This document shows positions 8,279-17,153 of a DNA stretch of 64,000 nucleotides, piece by piece. This DNA is from Terrisporobacter othiniensis (GTDB lineage: Bacteria > Bacillota > Clostridia > Peptostreptococcales > Peptostreptococcaceae), in contig NZ_JWHR01000068.1 of assembly GCF_000808015.1 (NCBI RefSeq), positions 1 through 64,000 on the forward strand. Reading direction: 5' to 3'. A program made the position numbers and the translations under genes. Under the pieces are notes generated by a model. It saw only the letters and a list, made by a program, of their open reading frames with translations. It was not told the DNA's origin and searched no databases. Within the stretch, counting starts at the first letter, position 1, and each line of letters starts with the position of its first letter.

Positions 8279-8307
8279 ATAGTAGTACATAAATTTGAAA
8301 AAATCAA
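8279..8307 (-). promoter_or_regulatory. Promoter of the asd-dap operon
   Basis: On the - strand, TTGATT (8302-8307) and TACTAT (8279-8284) are 17 bases apart, placing the start just before the lysine riboswitch. Confidence 0.55.
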
Positions 8308-8403
8308 TAAAAATGTAAAAAATTACCTTATTCAATGTCTAGATTTTTTTTCGGATTTTAGGTATTATATTTTATATATTATTTTAAAATTATGAAAAAG
8401 CCT

Positions 8404-8460
8404 TTTAATAATGATAATAATTAAATAATTCTTAAATTATTATTATTAAAGAGGTATAAT
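8404..8460 (+). promoter_or_regulatory. AT-rich palindrome and -10 before serine dehydratase
   Basis: TTTAATAAT and AATAATT on the left, split by a 3-base GAT bulge, pair with AATTATTATTATTAAA (8435-8450). A TATAAT follows at 8455-8460 with only a weak TTAAAT at -35 (8432-8437). The palindrome covers the -35 region, so it may be an operator, or simply AT-rich DNA. Confidence 0.4.
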
Positions 8461-8524
8461 TGTTAATTAGGAATATGTTTTCTTATTATGAATAAAGAAT
8501 ATGCAAACCCCAAGGAGGAATAAA

Positions 8525-9718
8525 ATGGAATCACTAAAAGAACTTTACAAAGTAGGAAATGGACCTTCGAGCTCACATACAATGGGACCTCAAAGGGCTG
8601 CTGAACAATTTAAAAATAAGTATCCAGAAGCTGCTAGCTACAAAGCTCACTTATACGGAAGTTTAGCTGCAACAGGAGAAGGGCATTTAACTGATTATAT
8701 AATCAAAAAAACTCTTGAACCAAAGCATGTTGAAATACTTTGGAGAGAAGATATAGTTAAAGCATATCATCCAAATGGAATGATGTTAGAAGCTATAGAT
8801 GCTGACGGAAATGTAATTGGAGATTGGACTATCTACTCTGTTGGTGGAGGTACAATAGCTGAAGAAGGAATGAGAAATGCTGGAGGAAATGACACTTACC
8901 CTCATTCAACAATGGAAGAAATAATAGCTTGGTGTAAACAAAACAACAAAAACTTTGTAGATTACGTAAAAACTTACGATGATGCTGATATAATGGATTA
9001 CTTAGTAACTATAAAAGATGCTATGAAAAAATCAGTAGAAGATGGTTTAAAAGCTACAGAAGTAATACCAGGAAAATTAAACCTAGAGAGAAAAGCTGGA
9101 TACTTCTACAAGCAATATCTAGCTAATAAACAATTAAATACATTAGTATACACTTATGCTTTAGCTGCTTCTGAGCAAAATGCATCAGGATATGTTATAG
9201 TAACTGCTCCAACATGTGGTTCTGCAGGTGTTTTACCAGGAATATTCTTTGCAATGCAAGATTTCTATGGATATGACGATGATATGATATTAGACGCTTT
9301 AGCTGTAGCAGGTTTAGTAGGTGTTCTTGTTAAGAGAAACGGATCTGTTTCAGGTGCTGAAGTAGGATGTCAAGGTGAAGTAGGTGTTGCATGTGCAATG
9401 GCTGCTGCAGCAATAGCATTCTTAAAAGGTGGATCATTAAGACAAATAGAGTATGCTGCTGAAATAGGTTTAGAGCATCACTTAGGAATGACTTGTGACC
9501 CAGCTTATGGATATGTTCAAATACCATGTATAGAAAGAAATGCAATGGGAGCTCAAAGAGCTTTAGATGCTGCTAACTATGCACTATTAACAGATGGAGA
9601 GCATCATGTTACTTTCGACCAAATCGTTAAAATAATGGACGAAACTGGTAGAGATATGATGGATAAATATAGAGAAACTTCAAAAGGTGGAATAGCTAAA
9701 TTATTCTTTACTTGCTAG
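8525..9718 (+). CDS. L-serine dehydratase, iron-sulfur dependent, single chain
   Basis: Deaminates L-serine to pyruvate and ammonia. This 397-residue protein starts with the SSSHTMGP motif of the beta domain (about residues 15-22) and continues into the alpha domain with the cluster-ligand region: TCGSAGVLPG (Cys231), GCQGEVGVACAMA, and GMTCDPAYGYVQIPCIERNAMGA. These cysteines hold an oxygen-labile 4Fe-4S cluster in the family. I take the ATG at 8525, 6 bases after AAGGAGG; an ATG at 8501 is in frame but lacks an RBS. It is a one-gene unit with its own terminator. A LysR gene follows; whether it controls this gene or the thiolase cluster is not shown. Confidence 0.92.
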   Translation: MESLKELYKVGNGPSSSHTMGPQRAAEQFKNKYPEAASYKAHLYGSLAATGEGHLTDYIIKKTLEPKHVEILWREDIVKAYHPNGMMLEAIDADGNVIGDWTIYSVGGGTIAEEGMRNAGGNDTYPHSTMEEIIAWCKQNNKNFVDYVKTYDDADIMDYLVTIKDAMKKSVEDGLKATEVIPGKLNLERKAGYFYKQYLANKQLNTLVYTYALAASEQNASGYVIVTAPTCGSAGVLPGIFFAMQDFYGYDDDMILDALAVAGLVGVLVKRNGSVSGAEVGCQGEVGVACAMAAAAIAFLKGGSLRQIEYAAEIGLEHHLGMTCDPAYGYVQIPCIERNAMGAQRALDAANYALLTDGEHHVTFDQIVKIMDETGRDMMDKYRETSKGGIAKLFFTC

Positions 9719-9738
9719 TTTAAATAAATTTATTGAAG

Positions 9739-9776
9739 AAAAAAGAGAAAGAAGATTATCTTATTTCTCTTTTTTT
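9739..9776 (+). terminator. Terminator of serine dehydratase
   Basis: AAAAAAGAGAAA (9739-9750) pairs with TTTCTCTTTTTT (9765-9776). Confidence 0.85.
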
Positions 9777-9863
9777 ATGCTTAAAAATTTATAAAATAAT
9801 TTTATAATTAATAAATTTAATATATTACAGAGACATATTTTGCATGCAGAGGAGCTTATCAAT

Positions 9864-10745
9864 ATGAAAATTAAAGACATTACATACTTTTTAGAGGTAG
9901 CTAAAGAAGGAAATTTTACTAGGGCTGCTAGTAATCTTTACATATCACAACCAGCGCTTAGTAAAAATATAAAAAACTTAGAAAAGGAAGTAAATGCGCA
10001 GTTAATTGAACGTAACTCAAAGTCATTTAGACTGACTTATGAGGGAGAGATATTTTATAATAATGCAAAGAAATCAATAGAAGTTATTCAAGATGAGTTA
10101 AACAAGTTACAAGATACATTTACTAGCTGTAATAGAGTAATTAACTTAGGTTTACCACCAGTAATAAGTAGTGTTTACTTTACATCTGTTATTGCTGAAT
10201 TTAAAAAGGAAAATCCTGCTATTGATATTAGGATTATTGAAGAAGGAGCCAATAAAATAAAATCTAGTGTGGAAGAAGAACGAATAGATTTAGGAGCTGT
10301 AATCTTACCTATAGATGATAATGATTTGATAACAGAGCTTATTTCTAGTGGTAAGGTAATGTTAGTTGTAAGTAAAAATCATAGGCTAGGATGTGAAGAT
10401 GAAGTTAATTTAGAAGATTTGAGAAATGAAAAATTTATAACTTTTAACGAAAAGTTTATGATGTATAACAAGACTATAGAGGCATGTAAAATAGCAGGAT
10501 TTGAACCTGATATAATATTAAAAACTTCTCAATGGGATTATATTATGGAAATGGTTTCTCTTAATCAAGGAGTAAGTCTTATGCCAGAACCTATAGTTAG
10601 AAGGTTTAAAAGAGAAGACTTTAAATTAATATCAATACAAAATCCAAATATAAGTTGGAATGTAGGATTTATATTAAAAAAAGATAAGCATATATCAAAG
10701 TATTTGAAATCATTTATAGAATTCACAATAGAAAAATATAAATAA
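9864..10745 (+). CDS. LysR-family transcriptional regulator
   Basis: 293 residues from the ATG at 9864. The N-terminal winged helix-turn-helix is classic: MKIKDITYFLEVAKEGNFTRAA, then SQPALSKNIKNLEKEVNAQLIERN, LTYEG. The rest is a periplasmic-binding-type effector domain (about 90-290). An upstream ATG at 9840 is in frame, but AGAGGAG lies 9 bases before the chosen one. It lies between serine dehydratase and an acetoacetate metabolism cluster, all on the + strand; control of the downstream thiolase cluster is likely by position only. The effector is unknown. Confidence 0.88.
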   Translation: MKIKDITYFLEVAKEGNFTRAASNLYISQPALSKNIKNLEKEVNAQLIERNSKSFRLTYEGEIFYNNAKKSIEVIQDELNKLQDTFTSCNRVINLGLPPVISSVYFTSVIAEFKKENPAIDIRIIEEGANKIKSSVEEERIDLGAVILPIDDNDLITELISSGKVMLVVSKNHRLGCEDEVNLEDLRNEKFITFNEKFMMYNKTIEACKIAGFEPDIILKTSQWDYIMEMVSLNQGVSLMPEPIVRRFKREDFKLISIQNPNISWNVGFILKKDKHISKYLKSFIEFTIEKYK

Positions 10746-10944
10746 AAAAATATATAATAAGCACTGCTATTACTTAATCATAACTAAAAATTATAGTTGT
10801 ATGTAAAAGAGGTATTTAACAAAATAAATTATAGGACTTATACTAAATAATGAAAAGAGCGCTAATCTTTTTAGGAATGAAAATAATTAAAAATTATTAA
10901 TTAAATTTATGAAAATAAAAGATGAGATAATATGGAGGAAAACG

Positions 10945-12150
10945 ATGTCCAATGTGTATTTAGTAGATGCAAAAAGAAGTCCTATAGGTAAGTTCTTAGG
11001 AGGATTATCAACAGTATCGCCAGCAGAATTAGCAGGCCAAGTTATGAAATCAGTAATAGAAAGCAATAACATAGATGCAAGCAAAATTGATGAAGTAATA
11101 CTAGGAAATGTATTACCAGCAGGTCAAGGGCAAGGTATTGCAAGACAAGCTGCATTATATGCAGGGGTACCAAGTGAAGTTCCTGCTTATTCAATAAATA
11201 TAATATGTGGAAGCGGAATGAAAACAGTAATGACGGCTTATTCACAAATAAAAGGTGAAATGGCAGATTTAATAGTAGCTGGTGGAGTAGAGGTTATGTC
11301 CCAAGCTCCTTATGTTACAGATGCAAGTGCAAGAACAGGTAATAAAATGGGCGAAATGAACTTAAAAGACTCACTAGTTCATGATGGTTTAACAGATGCA
11401 TTTAATAATTACCATATGGGAATAACTGCAGAAAATATAGCAGATAAACACAATATCACAAGAGAACAACAAGATAACTTTGCTATAAGATCTCAATCAA
11501 GAGCAATAAGAGCAGTTGATGAAGGAAGATTCAAAGATGAAATAGTTCCTATAGAAGTAAAAACAAAAAAAGCAGTTACTATATTTGATACAGATGAATA
11601 TCCAAATAGAACAACAAATATTGAAAAGCTTTCTAGCTTAAGACCAGCATTTAAAAGAGATGGTTCTGTAACAGCTGGTAATTCGTCAGGAATAAATGAC
11701 GGTGCAAGTATAATAGTTGTCGCATCAGAAAAAGCAGTTAAAGAATATGGATTAAATCCAATAGCAGAGATAGTATCAGTTGGACAAGGTGGAGTTGATC
11801 CATCAGTTATGGGATTAGGACCAGTACCAGCTATAAAAAATGCATTAGATAGAGCTAATATGAATTTAGAAGAAATAGATTTATTAGAATTAAATGAAGC
11901 TTTTGCAGTTCAATCTTTAGGGGTTATAAAAGAATTAACAGAAAATCATAATGTTACAGAAGATTGGTTCGAAGATAAAACTAATGTAAATGGTGGAGCA
12001 ATAGCAATAGGTCATCCTCTAGGAGCATCAGGTGCAAGAATAATTACAACTCTTATTCATGAAATGAAAAAGAGAGAGTTACAACATGGTTTAGCATCAC
12101 TTTGTATAGGTGGTGGAATGGGAACTTGTGTAATTATTAAATCAGTATAG
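10945..12150 (+). CDS. atoB: Acetyl-CoA C-acetyltransferase (thiolase)
   Basis: Reversibly joins two acetyl-CoA to acetoacetyl-CoA. 401 residues, usual length. Catalytic Cys88 is in NIICGSGMKTV, the His is in GHPLGASGAR, and the second Cys is in LCIGGGMGT near the C-terminus. The ATG at 10945 follows GGAGG by 6 bases; the frame is open upstream but unsupported. It begins a cluster with both CoA-transferase subunits and a short-chain fatty acid carrier, so the likely job is acetoacetate or butyrate use, running in the cleavage direction. The name thlA would be equally fair. Confidence 0.92.
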   Translation: MSNVYLVDAKRSPIGKFLGGLSTVSPAELAGQVMKSVIESNNIDASKIDEVILGNVLPAGQGQGIARQAALYAGVPSEVPAYSINIICGSGMKTVMTAYSQIKGEMADLIVAGGVEVMSQAPYVTDASARTGNKMGEMNLKDSLVHDGLTDAFNNYHMGITAENIADKHNITREQQDNFAIRSQSRAIRAVDEGRFKDEIVPIEVKTKKAVTIFDTDEYPNRTTNIEKLSSLRPAFKRDGSVTAGNSSGINDGASIIVVASEKAVKEYGLNPIAEIVSVGQGGVDPSVMGLGPVPAIKNALDRANMNLEEIDLLELNEAFAVQSLGVIKELTENHNVTEDWFEDKTNVNGGAIAIGHPLGASGARIITTLIHEMKKRELQHGLASLCIGGGMGTCVIIKSV

Positions 12151-12169
12151 CGAATAGGGGTGATATTTA

Positions 12170-12835
12170 ATGAAGAATAAATTAATAAAATTAGAAAATC
12201 TAAATGAAATAGTTAAAGATTCAATGACTGTAATGGTTAGTGGATTTATGGGGTGTGGAAGTCCTCACAAAATAATAGATAAATTAGTTGAGTTAGGAGT
12301 AAAAGACTTAACTTTAGTATGTAATGATACTGGATTTGTAGATTACGGAGTAGGTAAGATGGTTGTTAACAAACAATTTAAGAAAATACAAACTAGTCAT
12401 ATAGGTCTAAATCCAGAAGCAATTAGACAATTAAATGATAAAGAAACAGAATTTGAACTTATACCTCAAGGAACTTTAGCTGAAAGAATAAGAAGTGCTG
12501 GTGCAGGACTTGGTGCTGTAGTAACACCAACAGGAATAGGCACGTTAGTAGCTGAAGGAAAAGAAACTATTGTAATAGATGATAAAGAGTATTTAATAGA
12601 AAAACCTATAAAAGCTGATATAGCTATAATAGGTGCAAGTAAGGTAGATGAAAAAGGAAATACTTATTACAGTGGTTCAGGAAGAAACTTTGGGCCTATA
12701 ATGGCAACAGCAGCAGATGTTGTAATAGTTGAAGCAGATGAAGTTGCTAAAGTTGGAGAAATAGATCAAGAGCATGTTATGACTCCACATATATTTGTAG
12801 ACTACATTATAGATGGAGGTAAAATAAATGGATAG
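12170..12835 (+). CDS. atoD: Acetate/acetoacetate CoA-transferase, subunit A
   Basis: 221 residues of the family I CoA-transferase alpha subunit. [21 protein letters not shown] near the N-terminus is the CoA-binding glycine loop, and [22 protein letters not shown] is the typical mid-protein stretch. With the next gene it moves CoA between acetoacetate (or butyrate) and acetate. The stop overlaps the start of subunit B by 8 bases. The exact acyl preference cannot be read from sequence; ctfA is the name in solventogenic clostridia. Confidence 0.9.
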   Translation: MKNKLIKLENLNEIVKDSMTVMVSGFMGCGSPHKIIDKLVELGVKDLTLVCNDTGFVDYGVGKMVVNKQFKKIQTSHIGLNPEAIRQLNDKETEFELIPQGTLAERIRSAGAGLGAVVTPTGIGTLVAEGKETIVIDDKEYLIEKPIKADIAIIGASKVDEKGNTYYSGSGRNFGPIMATAADVVIVEADEVAKVGEIDQEHVMTPHIFVDYIIDGGKING

Positions 12836-13484
12836 AAGTCAAATAAAAGGTTTTGTAGCAAAAAGGGTTGCTAAAGAATTAAAGGATGGAGATGTAGTAA
12901 ATTTAGGAATAGGTTTACCTACATTAATACCCAATTATCTACCTCACGATGTGGATATAACATTGCAATCTGAAAATGGATTTGTTGGAATAGGGCCAAC
13001 TCCAGATGAGGAAAATGTTAATAAATATATAGTTAATGCTGGCGGTGCACCTGTAAGTATAAATGAAGGAGGAGCTTTCTTCGATAGTTCATCTTCTTTT
13101 GGAATAATAAGAGGTGGTCATGTAGATGTTACAGTACTAGGAGCATTACAGGTAGATGAGCAAGGGAATTTAGCAAACTGGATGATTCCAGGGAAATTAG
13201 TTCCAGGCATGGGTGGAGCTATGGACTTAGTTGTTGGGGCAAAAAAAGTGATTGTTGCAATGGAACATACAGCTAAAGGAAAACACAAAATCTTAAAAGA
13301 ATGTGTTTTACCATTAACAGCTAAAAATCAAGTTGATTTAATAGTAACTGAAATGGGTGTTATGGAAGTTACAAAAGAAGGTTTATTATTAGTTGAAATA
13401 AACGAAGAGTTTACAATAGAAGAAATTCAAGCAGCAACAGAAGCTAAGTTAATTATAAGTGAGAACTTAGTACCTATGAAATAA
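12828..13484 (+). CDS. atoA: Acetate/acetoacetate CoA-transferase, subunit B
   Basis: 218 residues, beta subunit with the active-site Glu49 in [11 protein letters not shown], which forms the glutamyl-CoA thioester in this family. [38 protein letters not shown] is the family core. Translationally coupled to subunit A. Its place between thiolase and an AtoE-like carrier supports acetoacetate activation. Confidence 0.92.
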   Translation: MDRSQIKGFVAKRVAKELKDGDVVNLGIGLPTLIPNYLPHDVDITLQSENGFVGIGPTPDEENVNKYIVNAGGAPVSINEGGAFFDSSSSFGIIRGGHVDVTVLGALQVDEQGNLANWMIPGKLVPGMGGAMDLVVGAKKVIVAMEHTAKGKHKILKECVLPLTAKNQVDLIVTEMGVMEVTKEGLLLVEINEEFTIEEIQAATEAKLIISENLVPMK

Positions 13485-13544
13485 ATAATACATAAAATCA
13501 GGTAATAAAGGTATAAATCCTAAATATAAGTAACAAGCACAAAT

Positions 13545-13574
13545 AAGATGCTTTAAATAATATTAAAGCATCTT
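13545..13574 (+). other. Intercistronic hairpin before atoE
   Basis: AAGATGCTTTAA (13545-13556) pairs perfectly with TTAAAGCATCTT (13563-13574) around a 6-base loop, but AAAATAC follows instead of a T-run. More likely an RNA-stability or processing hairpin than a terminator; it precedes the atoE RBS by 15 bases. Confidence 0.65.
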
Positions 13575-13600
13575 AAAATACACAAAAGGGAGAAGACACA

Positions 13601-14962
13601 ATGTTTAAAAAATTTACTAATGGGTGCGTTAATATAGTTCAAAACTACTTACCAGATCCATTCTTATTCTGTATCATAATAACGTTTGCAATATTTTTAT
13701 CTGGAATAATATTTACAGGACAAGGTCCAATGGACATGATAGTTCACTGGTCTGGTGGATTCTGGGGGCTGTTATCATTCGCTATGCAGATGGCTCTAGT
13801 ACTTGTATTAGGTCATACTTTAGCAAGTGCACCATCATTTAAAAAAGTACTTAAGAAAATGGCAAAAATACCAAAAACTCCAGGACAAGCAATATTAATG
13901 GTTACATTTATATCAGGTTTAGCTTGTTTAATAAACTGGGGATTTGGATTAGTTATAGGGGCAATATTTGCTAAAGAATTAGCTAAAGAAGTTGATGGAG
14001 TTGATTATAGATTATTAATAGCATCAGCTTATTCAGGATTTTTATTATGGCATGCAGGATTATCAGCATCAATACCACTAACACTAGCAACAGGTGGAGA
14101 AGCAGTAGTATCTGCAACTGCAGGCGTAATATCAGAAGCAGGTGTACCAACTAGCGAAACAATATTCTCATTATCAAATATGATAATAGTAGGTGTTTTA
14201 ATATTAACTTTACCATTATTAAATAAAGCAATGCATCCAGCTAAAGGAAAAGCGATAATAGTTGATAAAAGTTTATTAGAAGATGAAGATGAGTTTGTTG
14301 CTATGTCAGTAGAAGACATGACTCCAGCAGACAAGTTAGAAAATAGTCCAATAATAAGTATATTAATATCTTTAATGGGATTTGCTTATATAGTTTATTA
14401 CTTTGTGAATAATGGATTTAGCTTAAACTTAGATATAGTTAACTTTATATTTTTATTCTCAGCAATAGCGCTGCATAAAACACCAAAGAGATTTTTACAT
14501 GCTTTAATGTCAGCATCAAAATCAGCAGGTCCAATAATGCTACAATTCCCATTCTACGCAGGTATAATAGGAATGATGACAGGTGTAAATGCTGATGGGG
14601 TATCTTTAGCAATTTTAATATCAAACTTCTTTGCAAACGTTGCTACGAAATTTACATTCCCACTATTCAGTTTCTTAAGTTCAGGGATAGTAAACTTCTT
14701 TGTTCCATCTGGTGGTGGACAATGGGCAGTACAAGCTCCAATAATGATGCCAGCAGGAGCTGCACTTGGAGTTGATCCGGCTAAAACAGCAATGTCGATA
14801 GCTTGGGGAGATGCATGGACAAACATGATACAACCATTCTGGGCTTTACCAGCGCTAGGAATAGCAGGATTAGGTGCAAAAGATATCATGGGATTCTGTA
14901 TAATAGATTTATTATATTCAGGTGTAATAATATCTATGGGTCTTATGTTTATAGGAATGTAA
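13601..14962 (+). CDS. atoE: Short-chain fatty acid transporter, AtoE family
   Basis: 453 residues with about ten to twelve membrane segments. YLPDPFLFCIIITF near the N-terminus, WSGGFWGLLSFAMQMALVLVLGH and FFVPSGGGQWAVQAP (about 367-381) are AtoE landmarks. In E. coli AtoE takes up acetoacetate and butyrate; here it ends the thiolase and CoA-transferase cluster and should move the same compounds. RBS GGGAG is 9 bases before the ATG. It is separated from atoA by 116 bases that hold a hairpin, so expression may differ from the enzymes. Confidence 0.9.
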   Translation: MFKKFTNGCVNIVQNYLPDPFLFCIIITFAIFLSGIIFTGQGPMDMIVHWSGGFWGLLSFAMQMALVLVLGHTLASAPSFKKVLKKMAKIPKTPGQAILMVTFISGLACLINWGFGLVIGAIFAKELAKEVDGVDYRLLIASAYSGFLLWHAGLSASIPLTLATGGEAVVSATAGVISEAGVPTSETIFSLSNMIIVGVLILTLPLLNKAMHPAKGKAIIVDKSLLEDEDEFVAMSVEDMTPADKLENSPIISILISLMGFAYIVYYFVNNGFSLNLDIVNFIFLFSAIALHKTPKRFLHALMSASKSAGPIMLQFPFYAGIIGMMTGVNADGVSLAILISNFFANVATKFTFPLFSFLSSGIVNFFVPSGGGQWAVQAPIMMPAGAALGVDPAKTAMSIAWGDAWTNMIQPFWALPALGIAGLGAKDIMGFCIIDLLYSGVIISMGLMFIGM

Positions 14963-14995
14963 TTTAATAAAGATAGATTAAATTTTAATATAGAG

Positions 14996-15055
14996 AAAAA
15001 TCCTATGTAGAAATATACCAAGATTGTGAGTATAACTATATAGGATTTTTTATTA
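14996..15055 (+). terminator. Terminator of the ato-like cluster
   Basis: AAAAATCCTATGTAG (14996-15010) pairs with CTATATAGGATTTTT (15036-15050), one G-T wobble, with a T-run tail. Confidence 0.8.
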
Positions 15056-15127
15056 TACAAAAACAAAGTCAGTGAAATAATTATTGGCTTTTTGTGAAAT
15101 TAATTTTGGTATTAAATCAAATGATTA

Positions 15128-15194
15128 TTGACTTATATAGTGTATTAATAATATAATACACTATATAACAAGTGTATTATATAACTAATACACT
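15128..15194 (+). promoter_or_regulatory. Promoter with twin GntR operators
   Basis: Promoter TTGACT (15128-15133), 18 bases, TATAAT (15152-15157). Two identical-arm palindromes of the form AGTGTATTA-N6-TAATACACT lie at 15139-15162 and 15171-15194, 32 bp centre to centre, about three helical turns. The first covers the spacer and the -10 box, the second the early transcript. They are the expected sites for autoregulation by the GntR protein encoded next. Confidence 0.85.
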
Positions 15195-15238
15195 AAACTT
15201 AAACTTATTTTGTTAAAAATAAAGAAAGGAGATGTATC

Positions 15239-15598
15239 TTGAAATTTATAGTAAATGATAGAGAGCCAGTTTACATCCAAATTATTAGAAACGTAAAACA
15301 GAAAATAGTTACAGGTGAACTACAAAAAGGAGATAGAATGCCTTCTAGAAGAGAGATGGCAGTTAATATAAATGTAAATCCAAATACAGTACAAAAGGCT
15401 TATAAGGAGATGGAAGAAATGGGGATTATTAATACGATTAAAAATAACCAAAGTACAATTACGGAAGACGATAATTTAATAAGACAAATAAGAATTGATT
15501 TAATAAATGAAGCAGCAGATGTTTTTATAGAGCAGATGAAAGCAATTAATGTACCAATAGAAGAGATTAAAGAAATTATTAGTAAAAAGTATATATAA
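15239..15598 (+). CDS. GntR-family repressor, YtrA subfamily
   Basis: 119 residues: the wHTH GntR domain (VYIQIIRNVKQKIVTGELQKGDRMPSRREMAVNINVNPNTVQKAYKEME, about 12-60) plus only a short dimerising tail, which is the YtrA layout. It starts at TTG (15239), 9 bases after AAAGGAG. It leads an operon with an ABC exporter. YtrA-type regulators repress their own ABC operons and are relieved by cell-wall-active or other toxic compounds; the ligand here is unknown. The twin palindromes in the promoter are its probable operator. Confidence 0.9.
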   Translation: MKFIVNDREPVYIQIIRNVKQKIVTGELQKGDRMPSRREMAVNINVNPNTVQKAYKEMEEMGIINTIKNNQSTITEDDNLIRQIRIDLINEAADVFIEQMKAINVPIEEIKEIISKKYI

Positions 15599-15626
15599 TC
15601 ACGGTGAGAATATAGGGAGGAAAATA

Positions 15627-16319
15627 ATGATTGAAGTTAAAAACGTTAAAAAGAAATACAAAAAAGTAAAAGCACTAGATGATATTTCTTTTAAAATAGA
15701 ACAAGGAAAAATCACCTGTATACTTGGGTTTAACGGTGTAGGTAAATCTACTATTTTGAAAGCTATAGCAGGTTTAGTAAAACCAGACAGCGGAGAAATT
15801 TTAATTGATGGGGAAAAACCAACTCAACAAACTTATAACAAATTAGCTTTTGTTCCAGATATAGATATACACTTTAGTCATCTTAATATAAAAGAAACTT
15901 TTGAGTTTATGAAGTTGTTTTATAAAAATTGGGATGAAGAAAGAGCTTGTGAAATGCTTAAAATGTTTTCTTTGACTGATGATCAAATGATAAGTAAATT
16001 ATCTAAGGGTAACAAAGCAAGAGTAAAGATAATAATTGGATTTGCTCAAAGAGCCAAGTATACATTATTGGACGAGCCTTTCTCAGGAATAGATATTTTT
16101 AAAAGAGAAGAGTTTATAAAGGCAATACTAACATTTATGAATGATGATGAAAGTATAATAATAACTACTCATGAGATTGATGAAATTGAACATATAGTAG
16201 ATGATGTAATAATCCTGAGTAATGGGAAAATTGCCAATATATTTAATGCAGAAGAAGTGAGACAAAATGAAGGAAAATCAATAGTAGATAAGATGAGGGA
16301 GGTGTATCATGGGGAATAA
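15627..16319 (+). CDS. ABC transporter ATP-binding protein
   Basis: 230 residues. Walker A GFNGVGKST (about 33-41) and Walker B YTLLDEPFSGID (about 151-162) are intact. The signature is LSKGNKARV instead of LSGGQ, a variant found in YtrB and BcrA-like exporters. A switch His follows in ITTHEIDEIEH. It overlaps the next gene, a membrane subunit, by 11 bases. It should drive export or sensing by the GntR-controlled system. Confidence 0.9.
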   Translation: MIEVKNVKKKYKKVKALDDISFKIEQGKITCILGFNGVGKSTILKAIAGLVKPDSGEILIDGEKPTQQTYNKLAFVPDIDIHFSHLNIKETFEFMKLFYKNWDEERACEMLKMFSLTDDQMISKLSKGNKARVKIIIGFAQRAKYTLLDEPFSGIDIFKREEFIKAILTFMNDDESIIITTHEIDEIEHIVDDVIILSNGKIANIFNAEEVRQNEGKSIVDKMREVYHGE

Positions 16320-17139
16320 AATTTTAACTCTTTTTGATATAGAATTCAAAAGAATACAGAAAATATTTTTTGCCGTAATTTCTTTACTAATATTAGGTAA
16401 TATAGCTATTTTTGCTTATGGAATATATAGAGTAACGGAAGATGTAAAGGCCGAAATAGGTGTTTCACAAGGAATATCCATATTAAAGACTGATATGGGG
16501 AAGCATATGTTTTTAGAGCTTCAATTACCTAATTTTATATATGCTTTATCAAATTTACTTATGATTTTGGCTTTGATAGGGTGTGCATTTTATAGCGTAT
16601 TAATATGGTATAGAGATTTTTCAAGCAAATCAAAATCCATATATACATTATTTATGTTACCAGAAAATAGATTTATTATATTCATTTCAAAATTAATAAC
16701 AATGCTTGCATTAATTTATAGCATAATATTCGTTCAGCATTTATTATGGGGAATAGGAGCTTTTATAGTAAATAAATATGCTAATATACCAATTATAAAC
16801 ATGATATATAGCATAAATAATATACATAGATATGGTATTTTTGAAATATCAGTGCCGATTTATCCGGTAGAGTATTTAATGATATTTATAATTGGTCCAA
16901 TAGTAGGTGTATCTTCCATATTTGCAGCAACTCTTATTTCTAAGTCCATAAAAAAAATAGGTGGAGTCTTAGGAATTATATACATAGTAAGTCTAGCAAT
17001 GGTATATTTAGCTACAATAATAGGCATCTATGAATACTCCGATACTATTTTAAAAAACAATATAATCTTCTTTATAGTAGCATTTTTAATTTCAATTTAT
17101 GTTTCATATATATCGTTAAATAATAGAATGTACGATTAG
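16309..17139 (+). CDS. ABC transporter permease (YtrC/ABC-2 type)
   Basis: 276 residues with about six hydrophobic segments: 17-40, 75-100, 120-150, 180-205, 220-240 and 245-270. The cytoplasmic start MGNKILTLFDIEFKRIQK is typical of ABC-2-like permeases. RBS GGGAGG lies inside the ATPase gene. Partner of the upstream ATP-binding protein; the substrate cannot be told. Confidence 0.8.
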   Translation: MGNKILTLFDIEFKRIQKIFFAVISLLILGNIAIFAYGIYRVTEDVKAEIGVSQGISILKTDMGKHMFLELQLPNFIYALSNLLMILALIGCAFYSVLIWYRDFSSKSKSIYTLFMLPENRFIIFISKLITMLALIYSIIFVQHLLWGIGAFIVNKYANIPIINMIYSINNIHRYGIFEISVPIYPVEYLMIFIIGPIVGVSSIFAATLISKSIKKIGGVLGIIYIVSLAMVYLATIIGIYEYSDTILKNNIIFFIVAFLISIYVSYISLNNRMYD

Positions 17140-17153
17140 GGAGGAGAAATATC

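Noticed and set aside
10779-10803. CATAACTA ... TAGTTGTATG dyad upstream of the thiolase gene as a LysR site
   Set aside because: The arms differ by a two-base insertion and the distance to the gene is about 140 bases; too weak to annotate.
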